DNA from: JBBRGK01 sp036741355
GTDB taxonomy: Bacteria > Chloroflexota > Dehalococcoidia > CAUJGQ01
Direction of reading: 5' to 3'
DNA: 14,880 nt
Assembly (NCBI GenBank): GCA_036741355.1
Contig: DAINSK010000064.1
Span: 1 to 14,880 of the forward strand
Shown: positions 7,707-14,559 of the stretch, in pieces
Layout of the letters: each line of letters begins with the position of its first letter
How positions within the stretch are numbered: the stretch's first letter is position 1
The notes under the pieces: generated by a model
What the model saw: only the letters and a program-made list of their open reading frames with translations
Databases searched by the model: none
What the model was told of the DNA's origin: nothing
Translations under genes and position numbers: made by a program

Positions 7707-9424
7707 CGATGACCGGAACGCCTGAAAAGTCGCCAGCTGGCGCGGTGGTCATAACGCCCGCGGTCACAGAGGTCGATTCGGCTTCGACTCTCAGTGCGAC
7801 GGGCATTGAATTAATCGCCTGGTTCCTGGTATTGATCGCCGCCGCGGCTTTGCGGATCTTCAGCCTGTCGCTGACGCCGCTCTCTCAGGCTGAAGGCGGG
7901 CGAGCGCTGGGCTCGTGGTCGGCAGCGCAGGGGACAGTCCTGGATGCGTGGCCCGGCAGCGTTCTTGATGCCCTGACTGCACTGATATTCCGCGTTTTCG
8001 GTTCGGGTGATGCGGCAGCGCGGATTGTGCCGGCCATTGCCGGAATGGTCCTGGTCGCATCGTTCTGGCTCCTTCGGCCCCACATGGGCAGGGCGCCCGT
8101 GTTGGTCGCTGCGATTCTTTCGGCAATATCGCCGGTATTTGTCTACGACGCCCGCACGGTGGGAAGCCAGGCACTCGGCGCCGCGCTGGCGGTCGCGGTC
8201 GCCGCCGTGGTTCTGAGTTTTCTGGCGCGCCCCCGGCCGCGGCTGTTGATCGTCGCCGCCACGCTGTTGAGCTTCGGTCTGGGCACAGACGCCGTTTTTC
8301 TCGGCGCTATGCTCCTCATTGGGTTGTGGCTCGTGCTACGGGGCTTCTGGCAAGGCTCAGACGACGTCCGTGTAGCCATGACCGCGGTAAGGGACACCGG
8401 CGCGTGGTTGGTGAGCGCCTTGCCGCTCGTTCTCGCCGGTTTGCTGCTGGCCTGCTCACGCTTTGGCACCGGTTTTTCGAGGCTGCGGCCCGCCGCTGCC
8501 GCCTCGTGGTCCCTCGCTTTCAATCCGACGCGACCCGGCACACCCTGGCATTACTTGATCGACGTGATCGCCGGCTACGCGCTGCCGGCAACGATCCTCG
8601 GAGGCGTCGGCGTCTATCTGCTTTTGCGGGACGGCTCCTGGCGTGAACGGCCGATCCTTGGGCTGCTGATCGTATGGTTGGGCGGTGGCGCCGCAGTCAA
8701 CCTCTTCATGGCAGGACGTGACCCATCATCGCTCTTGTTGACCTTCGTGCCGCTGGTTTTGATCGCCGGCGTCGCGGTGGACCGAATTATTCGCAGCGTA
8801 GCGGTCTCGCGCCCGGAAACTATCGACTTTGTGCTGGGCGCCGGATTGATCGCCGCCGCGGCCTACACGGTTCTCGCCGGAGCCGAGCTGGTCACGACAG
8901 ACGTGATCAACGCGTGGCAGGTCTGGGCAGGCTTGCTCCTGATGGCTGTCTGCGCCGGGGGGGCACTGGTTCGCTGGCGGCAGGATGGCGCGGCCACCGC
9001 TGCTCCTCTCCTTGCAGGGGTGGCCCTCATCGCGGTATTAGCCGACCTGCATGGTGCCGGGTCGGTGCGTTCCGGCGGAGACGAGTTCCTGGCCGGTCAG
9101 CGCACGACGCGGGAAGGGAAGGTGTTTGGCGAGCTGCTGGTGGCAAACGGCGGAGGAGTTGACGACGTCACACACCAGTCGCTCTTTCCTCTGGAATGGT
9201 ATTTACGCAACACCATCGCGAGCGGCGGCCACGGTACTGCAAAACTGTTCGACGCCAACACGCAACTTCCGCTCGGTTTCGCCCAGTCCGGCGAGGCGGC
9301 TACCGTCTCGCGCATTTGGTCGCCGCGGTCATTAAGTGGAACGGGCATGCTACGGTGGTGGATATACCGAGAGGCGTGGGGCGATAAAGCGGACGTGACG
9401 GTCAGGCTTGTGGAGGTGCGATGA
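7703..9424 (+). CDS. PMT-fold membrane protein, degenerate paralogue of the downstream Agl23-type protein
   Basis: This 573-residue polytopic protein has a hydrophilic N-terminal tail of about 33 residues, roughly ten or more hydrophobic helices and a short C-terminal extracytoplasmic domain. It can be aligned by eye with the next protein along its whole length. LSLTPLSQAEGGRA corresponds to the DE-containing loop there, TALIFRVFGSGDAAARIVP to TALIYQLFGASDATSRFAP, and LEWYLRN near the C-terminus to WAWYLRD. It therefore belongs to the same dolichyl-phosphate-mannose mannosyltransferase-like (GT39/GT83) fold. The key residues differ. The acidic DE pair is A63-E64, and the HGP tripeptide is replaced by W83-P84-G85; only the following arginine (R107) is kept. 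It may be a non-catalytic partner or have another specificity. The start is ATG 7703 in an ATGA overlap with the previous stop, and the 3' end overlaps the next start in the same way. No strong SD is seen, consistent with coupled translation. Confidence 0.85.
   Translation: MTMTGTPEKSPAGAVVITPAVTEVDSASTLSATGIELIAWFLVLIAAAALRIFSLSLTPLSQAEGGRALGSWSAAQGTVLDAWPGSVLDALTALIFRVFGSGDAAARIVPAIAGMVLVASFWLLRPHMGRAPVLVAAILSAISPVFVYDARTVGSQALGAALAVAVAAVVLSFLARPRPRLLIVAATLLSFGLGTDAVFLGAMLLIGLWLVLRGFWQGSDDVRVAMTAVRDTGAWLVSALPLVLAGLLLACSRFGTGFSRLRPAAAASWSLAFNPTRPGTPWHYLIDVIAGYALPATILGGVGVYLLLRDGSWRERPILGLLIVWLGGGAAVNLFMAGRDPSSLLLTFVPLVLIAGVAVDRIIRSVAVSRPETIDFVLGAGLIAAAAYTVLAGAELVTTDVINAWQVWAGLLLMAVCAGGALVRWRQDGAATAAPLLAGVALIAVLADLHGAGSVRSGGDEFLAGQRTTREGKVFGELLVANGGGVDDVTHQSLFPLEWYLRNTIASGGHGTAKLFDANTQLPLGFAQSGEAATVSRIWSPRSLSGTGMLRWWIYREAWGDKADVTVRLVEVR
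9412..9416 (+). promoter_or_regulatory. Strong Shine-Dalgarno site for the Agl23-NHL gene
   Basis: GGAGG at 9412-9416 lies four bases before the ATG at 9421, inside the last codons of the preceding gene. With the ATGA overlap it supports both the chosen start and translational coupling. Confidence 0.6.
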
Positions 9425-12400
9425 GCACGTACGCCGGTGAGCGAGAATTCGGCCGTGCCGGGACGCCCGGATTCTTACGCGGGTGGCTGGACGCGATCCT
9501 GGCGGCAGAGCTACACACCAGCGTCGAAGCATACCTGTACGTCGGCCTGTTCGTCGTCGCTATCGCGCTTCGTTTCACCGACCTCGGCGCGCGGGCGCTG
9601 CACCACGACGAAAGCTTGCACGCACTTTTCAGCTACGGCCTGAGCACCGGCAAGGGCTACGTGCACGACCCCCTCATGCACGGGCCGTTCCTCTTTCACA
9701 TTACCGCCCTCATCTACCAGCTCTTTGGCGCGTCGGACGCTACATCGCGCTTTGCTCCGGCGCTGTTCGGCTCGGCCCTCGTGTTGATGCCGCTACTGCT
9801 TAGGCCGTGGACGGGTAGGGTTGGCGCCTTCGCTGCAGCCGCCTTCATCGCCTTTTCGCCCTCGTTGCTGTACTACAGCCGCTTCATCCGCAATGAGGCC
9901 TGGGTCGCGGTCTGGACGCTCGGGCTGATCATCGCGATCTTCCGCTACCGTTCCACGCTAAAGGAACGGTACCTCTACATGGGCGCCGCGATGCTGATGC
10001 TGGAGTTCGTCTCGAAAGAGACGGCATTCATGATCTCTCTGATCGTGCTGCTCTACCTGAACGGGTCACTGGCTGCTGATCTCACGGCGAAGATCACTGA
10101 GCAACGCCAAACGACTCCCGTGGGCCGGGCAGCCATCTTTCTCGCCTTGCTGCCGGTGGCGTGGCTGCTGGCCTGCCTATGGCCGCTGGTCGAGAAACGT
10201 CGCGAGCGCTATGGCCTGGAAGGCGCAATGCCGGCCAACGGTGTGTTGCTGCTGGTCCTTGGTTTGCTGACAGCGCCGCAGTTCTCGGCTGCCATCACGG
10301 TTCCGTTGAAGCGGCTGCATTACGACATCAATGCCGGCTCAGGCTACTCCATTTTCGGCCACCTCTTGTTCCCGCCCTTGTCCCGGGGGGCGACGTTGAC
10401 CGTCGTCAGCCTGCTGGTTGTGACGCTCTTGATCGGCATCTGGTGGGATGCGCGACGCTGGCTGATCTGTCTGGCCATCTTTTACATCCCATTCTTTCTG
10501 CTGTACACCACGTTTCTCACCAACACACTTGGCTGGGGCAGCGGCATTTGGGGCTCGCTGAGCTACTGGCTCGACCAGCAAGACGTGCGGCGCGGCAACC
10601 AGCCGGTGTTCTACTTCGCGATGACGATGCCTACCTACGAGTACCTTACGCTCGCCCTTGCCGCCGTCGGTCTCTTCGTACACGCGGTGAAGCGGGGCAT
10701 CGACTCGCTCGCGCTGCTGCTATTCGGCATCGCCCTCGCGGTTATTGTGCTGCCGCTGGCAGACGGACGCCTGGGACACATTTACGGCGCTCCCGTAGCC
10801 ATGGCGGCGATCGGCTGCTTCGTCCTGGCGGCGCGCGGCGATTCACTGCGTCAGTTCCTGGTGTTCTATACGGCGGCGTTCTTGTTTGGCCTCTCTGTCG
10901 CCGGCGAGAAGATGCCGTGGCTTACAGTACATCTCGCGCTTCCGGTTGCGGTGCTGGCCGGCATCGGCGTGAACGATGTCTTTGCGCACACTCTTAACCT
11001 TGACGCCGGCGTCCGCCGCATCGTGGGCGCCATCACGATCGTCGTGGGCGTGGCCGCCGGTGGTCTGGCGCTGGTGCTTGCTGCGAGGTCCGCGAACGGA
11101 AGCATCCAACTGATCGCAGTCGCCGCATTTCTGGCTGCTGCGCTCGTAGCTTTTGCGTGGCTGACCAGGCAAATGCTCGAGGCTCGCCGGCGGGGCGGTC
11201 CGAGCGGAAACCGGTTGGCCCTGCGCATCGGCGGCATGCTCGCAACCGCAGCGCTCATCGGCTTCCTCGGCATTTTGACGCTGCGCAACGACTGGCGCAT
11301 GAACTGGGTGCACGGTGACACGCCGGATGAGATGCTCATCTACACGCAAACCTCACCCGACGTGCCCAAGCTCGCGAAGAAGATTGACCAACTGGCGTTG
11401 GAATCAGGGCTTGGCCACAAGCTGCCGATAACCGTCGACGGGTATGACTCGTTCACGTGGCCGTGGGCGTGGTATCTGCGTGATTACACCGCGGTCGGAT
11501 TCCCCGACCTCTCGTTGTACGCGACCAACCCGTCGGGTATCTCGAACATCACGGCGCCATGGGTGCTCCTGCTAAACGTGAATGATCCGGCCGCGCAGGC
11601 CGTCGTCAACCAGTTCCCGGGGCAGTTCGGCCCCGGCGAACGGTATCATCACCGCTGGTGGTTCCCCGAGGAGGGCTACCGGGCAACCACGGCCGGCAAC
11701 TTCTTCGCGCATCTGCGCAATGGCTCCGAATTCCGGCACTGGTGGACCTATGTGACCCATCGCGACGGGTTCACCTACCCGCCGTCTGACGTGAGCCCCG
11801 GCCCGAAATCGCAGCCTGGTCAGCCCGTCTCACTTGCCATCCCCGGAACGGCCGGTGATGGCAAGCTAGCGCTCGGATCGGTCGACGCATACGCGTACTT
11901 TTGCGCCGGTTGGATCCCCGGGAAGGGAATGTCTGGCAACACCTGCGCCAGCGGCACGGCGTCAGCCGCCCTGCCATCGGCCTCCGTGAACGGCTCAACG
12001 CTCACCATCGGCGCCGCGGGCTTCAACTCCGGTCAGTTCCGTCATCCGGCGGGCATCGCCGCCGACATGAGCGGCAACATCTACGTTGCCGACACCATTA
12101 ACAATCGGATACAGAAGTTTGACGCCAGCGGTAAGTTCCTCGCCCAAACCGGCGGACCAGGTGGAACGGTTCAGTTCAACCAGCCCTGGGACCTGGCGGT
12201 GGATCCGGCGGGTAACGTCTTTGTCGCCGATACCTGGAACCATCGCATCGTCCGGTTAGATAAAGACCTTCACCAGGTAGCGACGTGGGGACAAGGGACG
12301 CCCGCCGGCGGTCCAACCAGCCCGCTCGACCTCTATGGACCACGCAGCATCGCCCTCGACGGGGCGGGCAACGTCTGGATTACAGACACTGGGAACGCGC

Positions 12401-12867
12401 GCGTAATCGAATACGACGCGAACGGCAAGCCTATTCAGGTCGTCGGCAGTCGGGGCACCGGCGCCGGGCAGTTTGACGAGCCCGTCGGCATTGCCATTGC
12501 CTCGAACGGCAGCCTCTACGTGGCTGACACCTGGAACAACCGCGTGGAATCGTTTGACGGCTCTGGACGCTTTGCCGCCCAGTTTGCGGTGCCGTGGGCG
12601 ACGACGGCTCCCGGTCACGGCGCCGAAAATAAACCATACCTTGCCGCGGCGCCGGACGGGAGCGTGATCGTGACTTTCCCCGACGAGGGCCGCGTCGTGC
12701 AGTACGACGCGCAGGGTCACGTGGTGCGGTCCGTGAACCAGCTACCCGGCACCGAGACAAAGCTCCAACACCCACTGGGCGTTGCCGTAACTGCCGCAGG
12801 CGACTTGGTCGTTAGCGATAGCGCCCTGAACCAGGTTATTCGGGTGCCTCTTTCTGCGCTTCCCTAG
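9421..12867 (+). CDS. Agl23/TIGR03663-type membrane glycosyltransferase fused to a six-repeat NHL beta-propeller
   Basis: This 1148-residue protein has three parts. Residues about 40-625 are a multi-helix membrane domain related to dolichyl-phosphate-mannose mannosyltransferases. It carries the residues diagnostic of TIGR03663: D63-E64 in HHDES, H87-G88-P89, and arginine R110 in DATSRFAP. Residues about 630-800 form a soluble domain with the family's YTQTSPDVPK and WAWYLRDY motifs. After a low-complexity linker, residues about 861-1148 hold six NHL repeats (separate entry). The family is named for association with flippase activity in N-glycosylation and is thought to handle polyprenyl-linked sugars at the outer membrane face; its reaction is not established. 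The active-site loop and propeller are expected outside the cytoplasm (inference). The start is ATG 9421, after a strong SD and overlapping the preceding stop. It is probably co-transcribed with the two genes before it. Confidence 0.92.
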   Translation: MSTYAGEREFGRAGTPGFLRGWLDAILAAELHTSVEAYLYVGLFVVAIALRFTDLGARALHHDESLHALFSYGLSTGKGYVHDPLMHGPFLFHITALIYQLFGASDATSRFAPALFGSALVLMPLLLRPWTGRVGAFAAAAFIAFSPSLLYYSRFIRNEAWVAVWTLGLIIAIFRYRSTLKERYLYMGAAMLMLEFVSKETAFMISLIVLLYLNGSLAADLTAKITEQRQTTPVGRAAIFLALLPVAWLLACLWPLVEKRRERYGLEGAMPANGVLLLVLGLLTAPQFSAAITVPLKRLHYDINAGSGYSIFGHLLFPPLSRGATLTVVSLLVVTLLIGIWWDARRWLICLAIFYIPFFLLYTTFLTNTLGWGSGIWGSLSYWLDQQDVRRGNQPVFYFAMTMPTYEYLTLALAAVGLFVHAVKRGIDSLALLLFGIALAVIVLPLADGRLGHIYGAPVAMAAIGCFVLAARGDSLRQFLVFYTAAFLFGLSVAGEKMPWLTVHLALPVAVLAGIGVNDVFAHTLNLDAGVRRIVGAITIVVGVAAGGLALVLAARSANGSIQLIAVAAFLAAALVAFAWLTRQMLEARRRGGPSGNRLALRIGGMLATAALIGFLGILTLRNDWRMNWVHGDTPDEMLIYTQTSPDVPKLAKKIDQLALESGLGHKLPITVDGYDSFTWPWAWYLRDYTAVGFPDLSLYATNPSGISNITAPWVLLLNVNDPAAQAVVNQFPGQFGPGERYHHRWWFPEEGYRATTAGNFFAHLRNGSEFRHWWTYVTHRDGFTYPPSDVSPGPKSQPGQPVSLAIPGTAGDGKLALGSVDAYAYFCAGWIPGKGMSGNTCASGTASAALPSASVNGSTLTIGAAGFNSGQFRHPAGIAADMSGNIYVADTINNRIQKFDASGKFLAQTGGPGGTVQFNQPWDLAVDPAGNVFVADTWNHRIVRLDKDLHQVATWGQGTPAGGPTSPLDLYGPRSIALDGAGNVWITDTGNARVIEYDANGKPIQVVGSRGTGAGQFDEPVGIAIASNGSLYVADTWNNRVESFDGSGRFAAQFAVPWATTAPGHGAENKPYLAAAPDGSVIVTFPDEGRVVQYDAQGHVVRSVNQLPGTETKLQHPLGVAVTAAGDLVVSDSALNQVIRVPLSALP
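12034..12864 (+). other. Region encoding six NHL repeats (beta-propeller) in the Agl23-type protein
   Basis: Six blades can be read, each beginning with an F/L-x-x-P segment. Their conserved proline positions in the protein are P876, P922, P974, P1021, P1072 and P1118. Blades 1-4 have the classic pattern: G-I/L-A-x-D or similar, G-N-I/V-Y/F-V-A-D-T, then N-x-R-I/V and a hydrophobic end. Examples are NIYVADTINNRIQKF and SLYVADTWNNRVESF. Blades 5 and 6 are more divergent (GRVVQYDAQGHVVRSV; DLVVSDSALNQVIRV). Six blades make a closed NHL propeller, a fold that usually binds protein, RNA or carbohydrate, though some members are lyases. No catalytic residues are evident here. Confidence 0.9.
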
Positions 12868-12894
12868 CGCCCGCACGGCGGAATTAACGGCTGC

Positions 12895-12903
12895 TGGTAT
12901 CCT
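12895..12903 (+). promoter_or_regulatory. Candidate extended -10 promoter for the flippase-like gene
   Basis: TGGTATCCT matches TGN plus a TATNNT hexamer in the 82-base gap after the Agl23-type gene. No good -35 is seen at normal spacing, as expected for extended -10 promoters. Initiation near 12910 would give a leader of about 40 bases to GTG 12950. Confidence 0.3.
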
Positions 12904-12939
12904 TTTCCGAGTCGAAGGCTAGAAGCCGCAACGGTCGAT

Positions 12940-12944
12940 GGAGG
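12940..12944 (+). promoter_or_regulatory. Shine-Dalgarno site that selects GTG 12950
   Basis: GGAGG at 12940-12944 is five bases before GTG 12950. The same bases overlap the in-frame upstream ATG at 12938, which has no comparable SD of its own. This makes GTG the likelier start. Confidence 0.6.
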
Positions 12945-12949
12945 CCCCG

Positions 12950-13984
12950 GTGCTTCGCAGTGTACGCCTGTGGATCGGGTTGGCGGTCAGCCTGCTGTTC
13001 GTCGTCCTGCTGTTCCGCAGCGCCCATCCAGATAAGATCCTCGACGCGCTCCGCGGTGCGAACTATGCGTGGCTGATTCCAGCTTCGCTGCTTTACCTGG
13101 TGTCGCTTTGGGTTCGTTCCTTGCGCTACCGGTACCTCGTTCGCGACCTGGCGGACGTCCCGGCAACGCGGCTCTACCCGATCATCTGCATCGCTTTCAT
13201 GGCGAACAACCTTTTGCCGGCCCGCGCGGGCGAACTGGTGCGCGCGTATGTGATGGGCGAAAAATACGGCATCAGCAAGGTATCGGCGCTCGGAACAGTG
13301 CTCGTAGAGCGGCTTTTCGACGGTCTGACGCTGCTTCTTTTTTTGCTGATCACGGTCGCTACGCTGGGAGCCAACAGCACGCTGAAAGGGCTCGCCGTCA
13401 TCTCGCTCGCGGTGTTCGCCTGCGGACTCTTCGTGTTCGGCGCGATTTTGCGGTGGCCACGGCGCAGCGAAATGCTGATGCACCGGCTAACTGATGTGCT
13501 GCCTATGCGGCTGCGGCCGCTCTTCCGTGAGCTATCGTCCTCGCTGCTGAGCGGAATGGTGGCGCTGCGCAACCCGCGAGCGCTGTCCGTGGTCGTCATC
13601 TGCTCGCCGTTGGCGTGGTTCATGGAAGGCTGCTGTTTCTGGCTTGTGGGTCGAGGATTCGGGTTACACCTCAACATCGGCTGGTTCCTCATGGCGATGG
13701 CCGCGGGAAACCTGGCGTTGACCGCGCCTTCATCGCAGGGCGGCATCGGCCCATTTGAGTACTTCGCCGAGCAGGTGGTGATCCTGGCGGGCGCCAACAA
13801 GGGTACCGCTGCCGCCTATGCCTTGGTAGCGCACGCCGTGGTCATCGTCCCCGTGGTCGTGCTGGGCCTTCTCTTTCTCTCGGCGTTTAACGTCTCACTG
13901 GGCGGCACGCTGAAGAGGGGATCAAAGAAGGATCCGCTGGGGATAGAGCCGCCTTGCTCACCCGAGGAGGCCAATCTATATTAG
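12950..13984 (+). CDS. UPF0104 / lysylphosphatidylglycerol-synthase-TM flippase-like membrane protein
   Basis: This protein has 344 residues from GTG 12950, or 348 if ATG 12938 is used. It has about eight membrane helices. It shows the two family hallmarks: the NNLLPARAGELVRAYVMGEK loop with G94-E95 and R98, and the second-half motif SSQGGIGPFEYF with G264-G267 and E270. This domain (TIGR00374, PF03706) occurs alone, in MprF, and joined to some archaeal glycosyltransferases such as AglD. It is generally taken to move or recognise lipid-linked head groups, but the substrate of stand-alone members is mostly unknown. Its position after three glycosyltransferase-like membrane genes suggests a role in the same lipid-linked glycan process (inference). 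The C-terminal tail is short, basic and cytoplasmic in appearance (KRGSKKDPL). No separate aminoacyl-transferase domain is present, so it is not a full MprF. Confidence 0.91.
   Translation: MLRSVRLWIGLAVSLLFVVLLFRSAHPDKILDALRGANYAWLIPASLLYLVSLWVRSLRYRYLVRDLADVPATRLYPIICIAFMANNLLPARAGELVRAYVMGEKYGISKVSALGTVLVERLFDGLTLLLFLLITVATLGANSTLKGLAVISLAVFACGLFVFGAILRWPRRSEMLMHRLTDVLPMRLRPLFRELSSSLLSGMVALRNPRALSVVVICSPLAWFMEGCCFWLVGRGFGLHLNIGWFLMAMAAGNLALTAPSSQGGIGPFEYFAEQVVILAGANKGTAAAYALVAHAVVIVPVVVLGLLFLSAFNVSLGGTLKRGSKKDPLGIEPPCSPEEANLY
13954..13982 (+). promoter_or_regulatory. Candidate promoter for the nuoE-nuoF genes inside the end of the preceding gene
   Basis: TTGCTC at 13954-13959 and TATATT at 13977-13982 are separated by exactly 17 bases. 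The -10 matches the consensus at five of six positions; the -35 keeps only the TTG. The -10 overlaps the last codons of the flippase-like gene. Initiation near 13989 would give a leader of about 55 bases to ATG 14044. The nuo genes have an unrelated function, so their own promoter is reasonable, but this is sequence resemblance only. Confidence 0.35.
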
Positions 13985-14005
13985 TGACACTCCGAACAAT
14001 CGATT

Positions 14006-14039
14006 CTCTCCGCCAGGTAAACAGTCCGGCGCCGGAGAG
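14006..14039 (+). promoter_or_regulatory. nuoE leader: palindrome and possible stem covering the ribosome binding site
   Basis: A perfect 12-base palindrome, TCCGGCGCCGGA, lies at 14025-14036 and runs into the SD GGAG (14034-14037) of nuoE. Separately, CTCTCC at 14006-14011 is complementary to GGAGAG at 14034-14039, so a stem could cover the SD. The SD is six bases before ATG 14044. Regulation through either structure is inferred. Confidence 0.35.
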
Positions 14040-14043
14040 GGGA

Positions 14044-14526
14044 ATGCCCGACTACAAGGTTCTCTTGCGCTACCGCGAGCTTCTAAAACCGTTCGAGCCG
14101 GACAAGGGCGACCTGTTGGCGGCGTTGCACGCGCTGCAACACGAATACGGCTTCGTACCCTCGGATGCGGTCACCGAAGTGGCGAAAAAGCTGCGCATGA
14201 ACGCGTCGGCGGTGTTCGGCGCGCTCAGCTTTTACTCGGAGTTCCGCACCACGCCGCCGCCGAAGAACATGGTTATGTGGTGCAGCGGGCCCGCCTGCCG
14301 CCTCAAAGGCGGCGACAACATCCGACTCGTTTTCTCCACCATCTGGGGCATCGAGATGGAAGGTGAGACCGCCGACGGGGAACTCGGCCTGCACCTTGGA
14401 CAGTGCAACGGAACCTGCGAGGCGGCGCCCCAGATCTGGTTGAACGGGGATGTGCGCGGTCCCCTACGGGTCAGCGACGCCGTCGAGATGGCCCGCAAGC
14501 TCAAAACCGGGCAGCGCAACCTCTAG
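14044..14526 (+). CDS. nuoE: NADH dehydrogenase/diaphorase subunit E, 2Fe-2S thioredoxin-like (NuoE family)
   Basis: This 160-residue protein has the usual NuoE length and layout. An N-terminal helical region carries LLAALHALQHEYGFVPSDAV and FGALSFYSEFRTTPP. A thioredoxin-like ferredoxin fold follows. The four ligands of the 2Fe-2S cluster are all present as C80-x4-C85 and C121-x3-C125 (CNGTC), followed by the typical EAAPQIWLNGD strand. It works with the F subunit to pass electrons from NADH, in complex I or in soluble hydrogenase, formate dehydrogenase or bifurcating enzymes. ATG 14044 is preferred because GGAG lies six bases upstream and the protein then has standard length. The same frame stays open upstream, with GTG 13984 (sharing a base with the previous stop) and TTG 13954 as less likely starts. 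It is followed after 33 bases by the F subunit gene. Confidence 0.94.
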   Translation: MPDYKVLLRYRELLKPFEPDKGDLLAALHALQHEYGFVPSDAVTEVAKKLRMNASAVFGALSFYSEFRTTPPPKNMVMWCSGPACRLKGGDNIRLVFSTIWGIEMEGETADGELGLHLGQCNGTCEAAPQIWLNGDVRGPLRVSDAVEMARKLKTGQRNL

Positions 14527-14559
14527 TTGTCCGGCAGCACTTATAGCGAGAAAACACGA

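Noticed and set aside
10161..10997. 278-codon + strand frame inside the Agl23-type gene
   Set aside because: Alternate-frame shadow rich in Arg, Ala, Gly and His; the overlapping frame encodes the continuous membrane domain.
12868..12905. Possible terminator after the Agl23-NHL gene (CGCC/GGCG arms, then CCTTTTCC)
   Set aside because: The stem has only four pairs and the short T-run is more than 20 bases away, so it does not qualify as an intrinsic terminator.
12938..12940. ATG as the start of the flippase-like gene
   Set aside because: No SD precedes it, whereas the in-frame GTG four codons later has GGAGG five bases upstream. It remains possible.
13954..14043. TTG 13954 or GTG 13984 as the nuoE start
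   Set aside because: They add residues absent from typical NuoE proteins and lack a well-spaced SD, while ATG 14044 has one and yields standard length.
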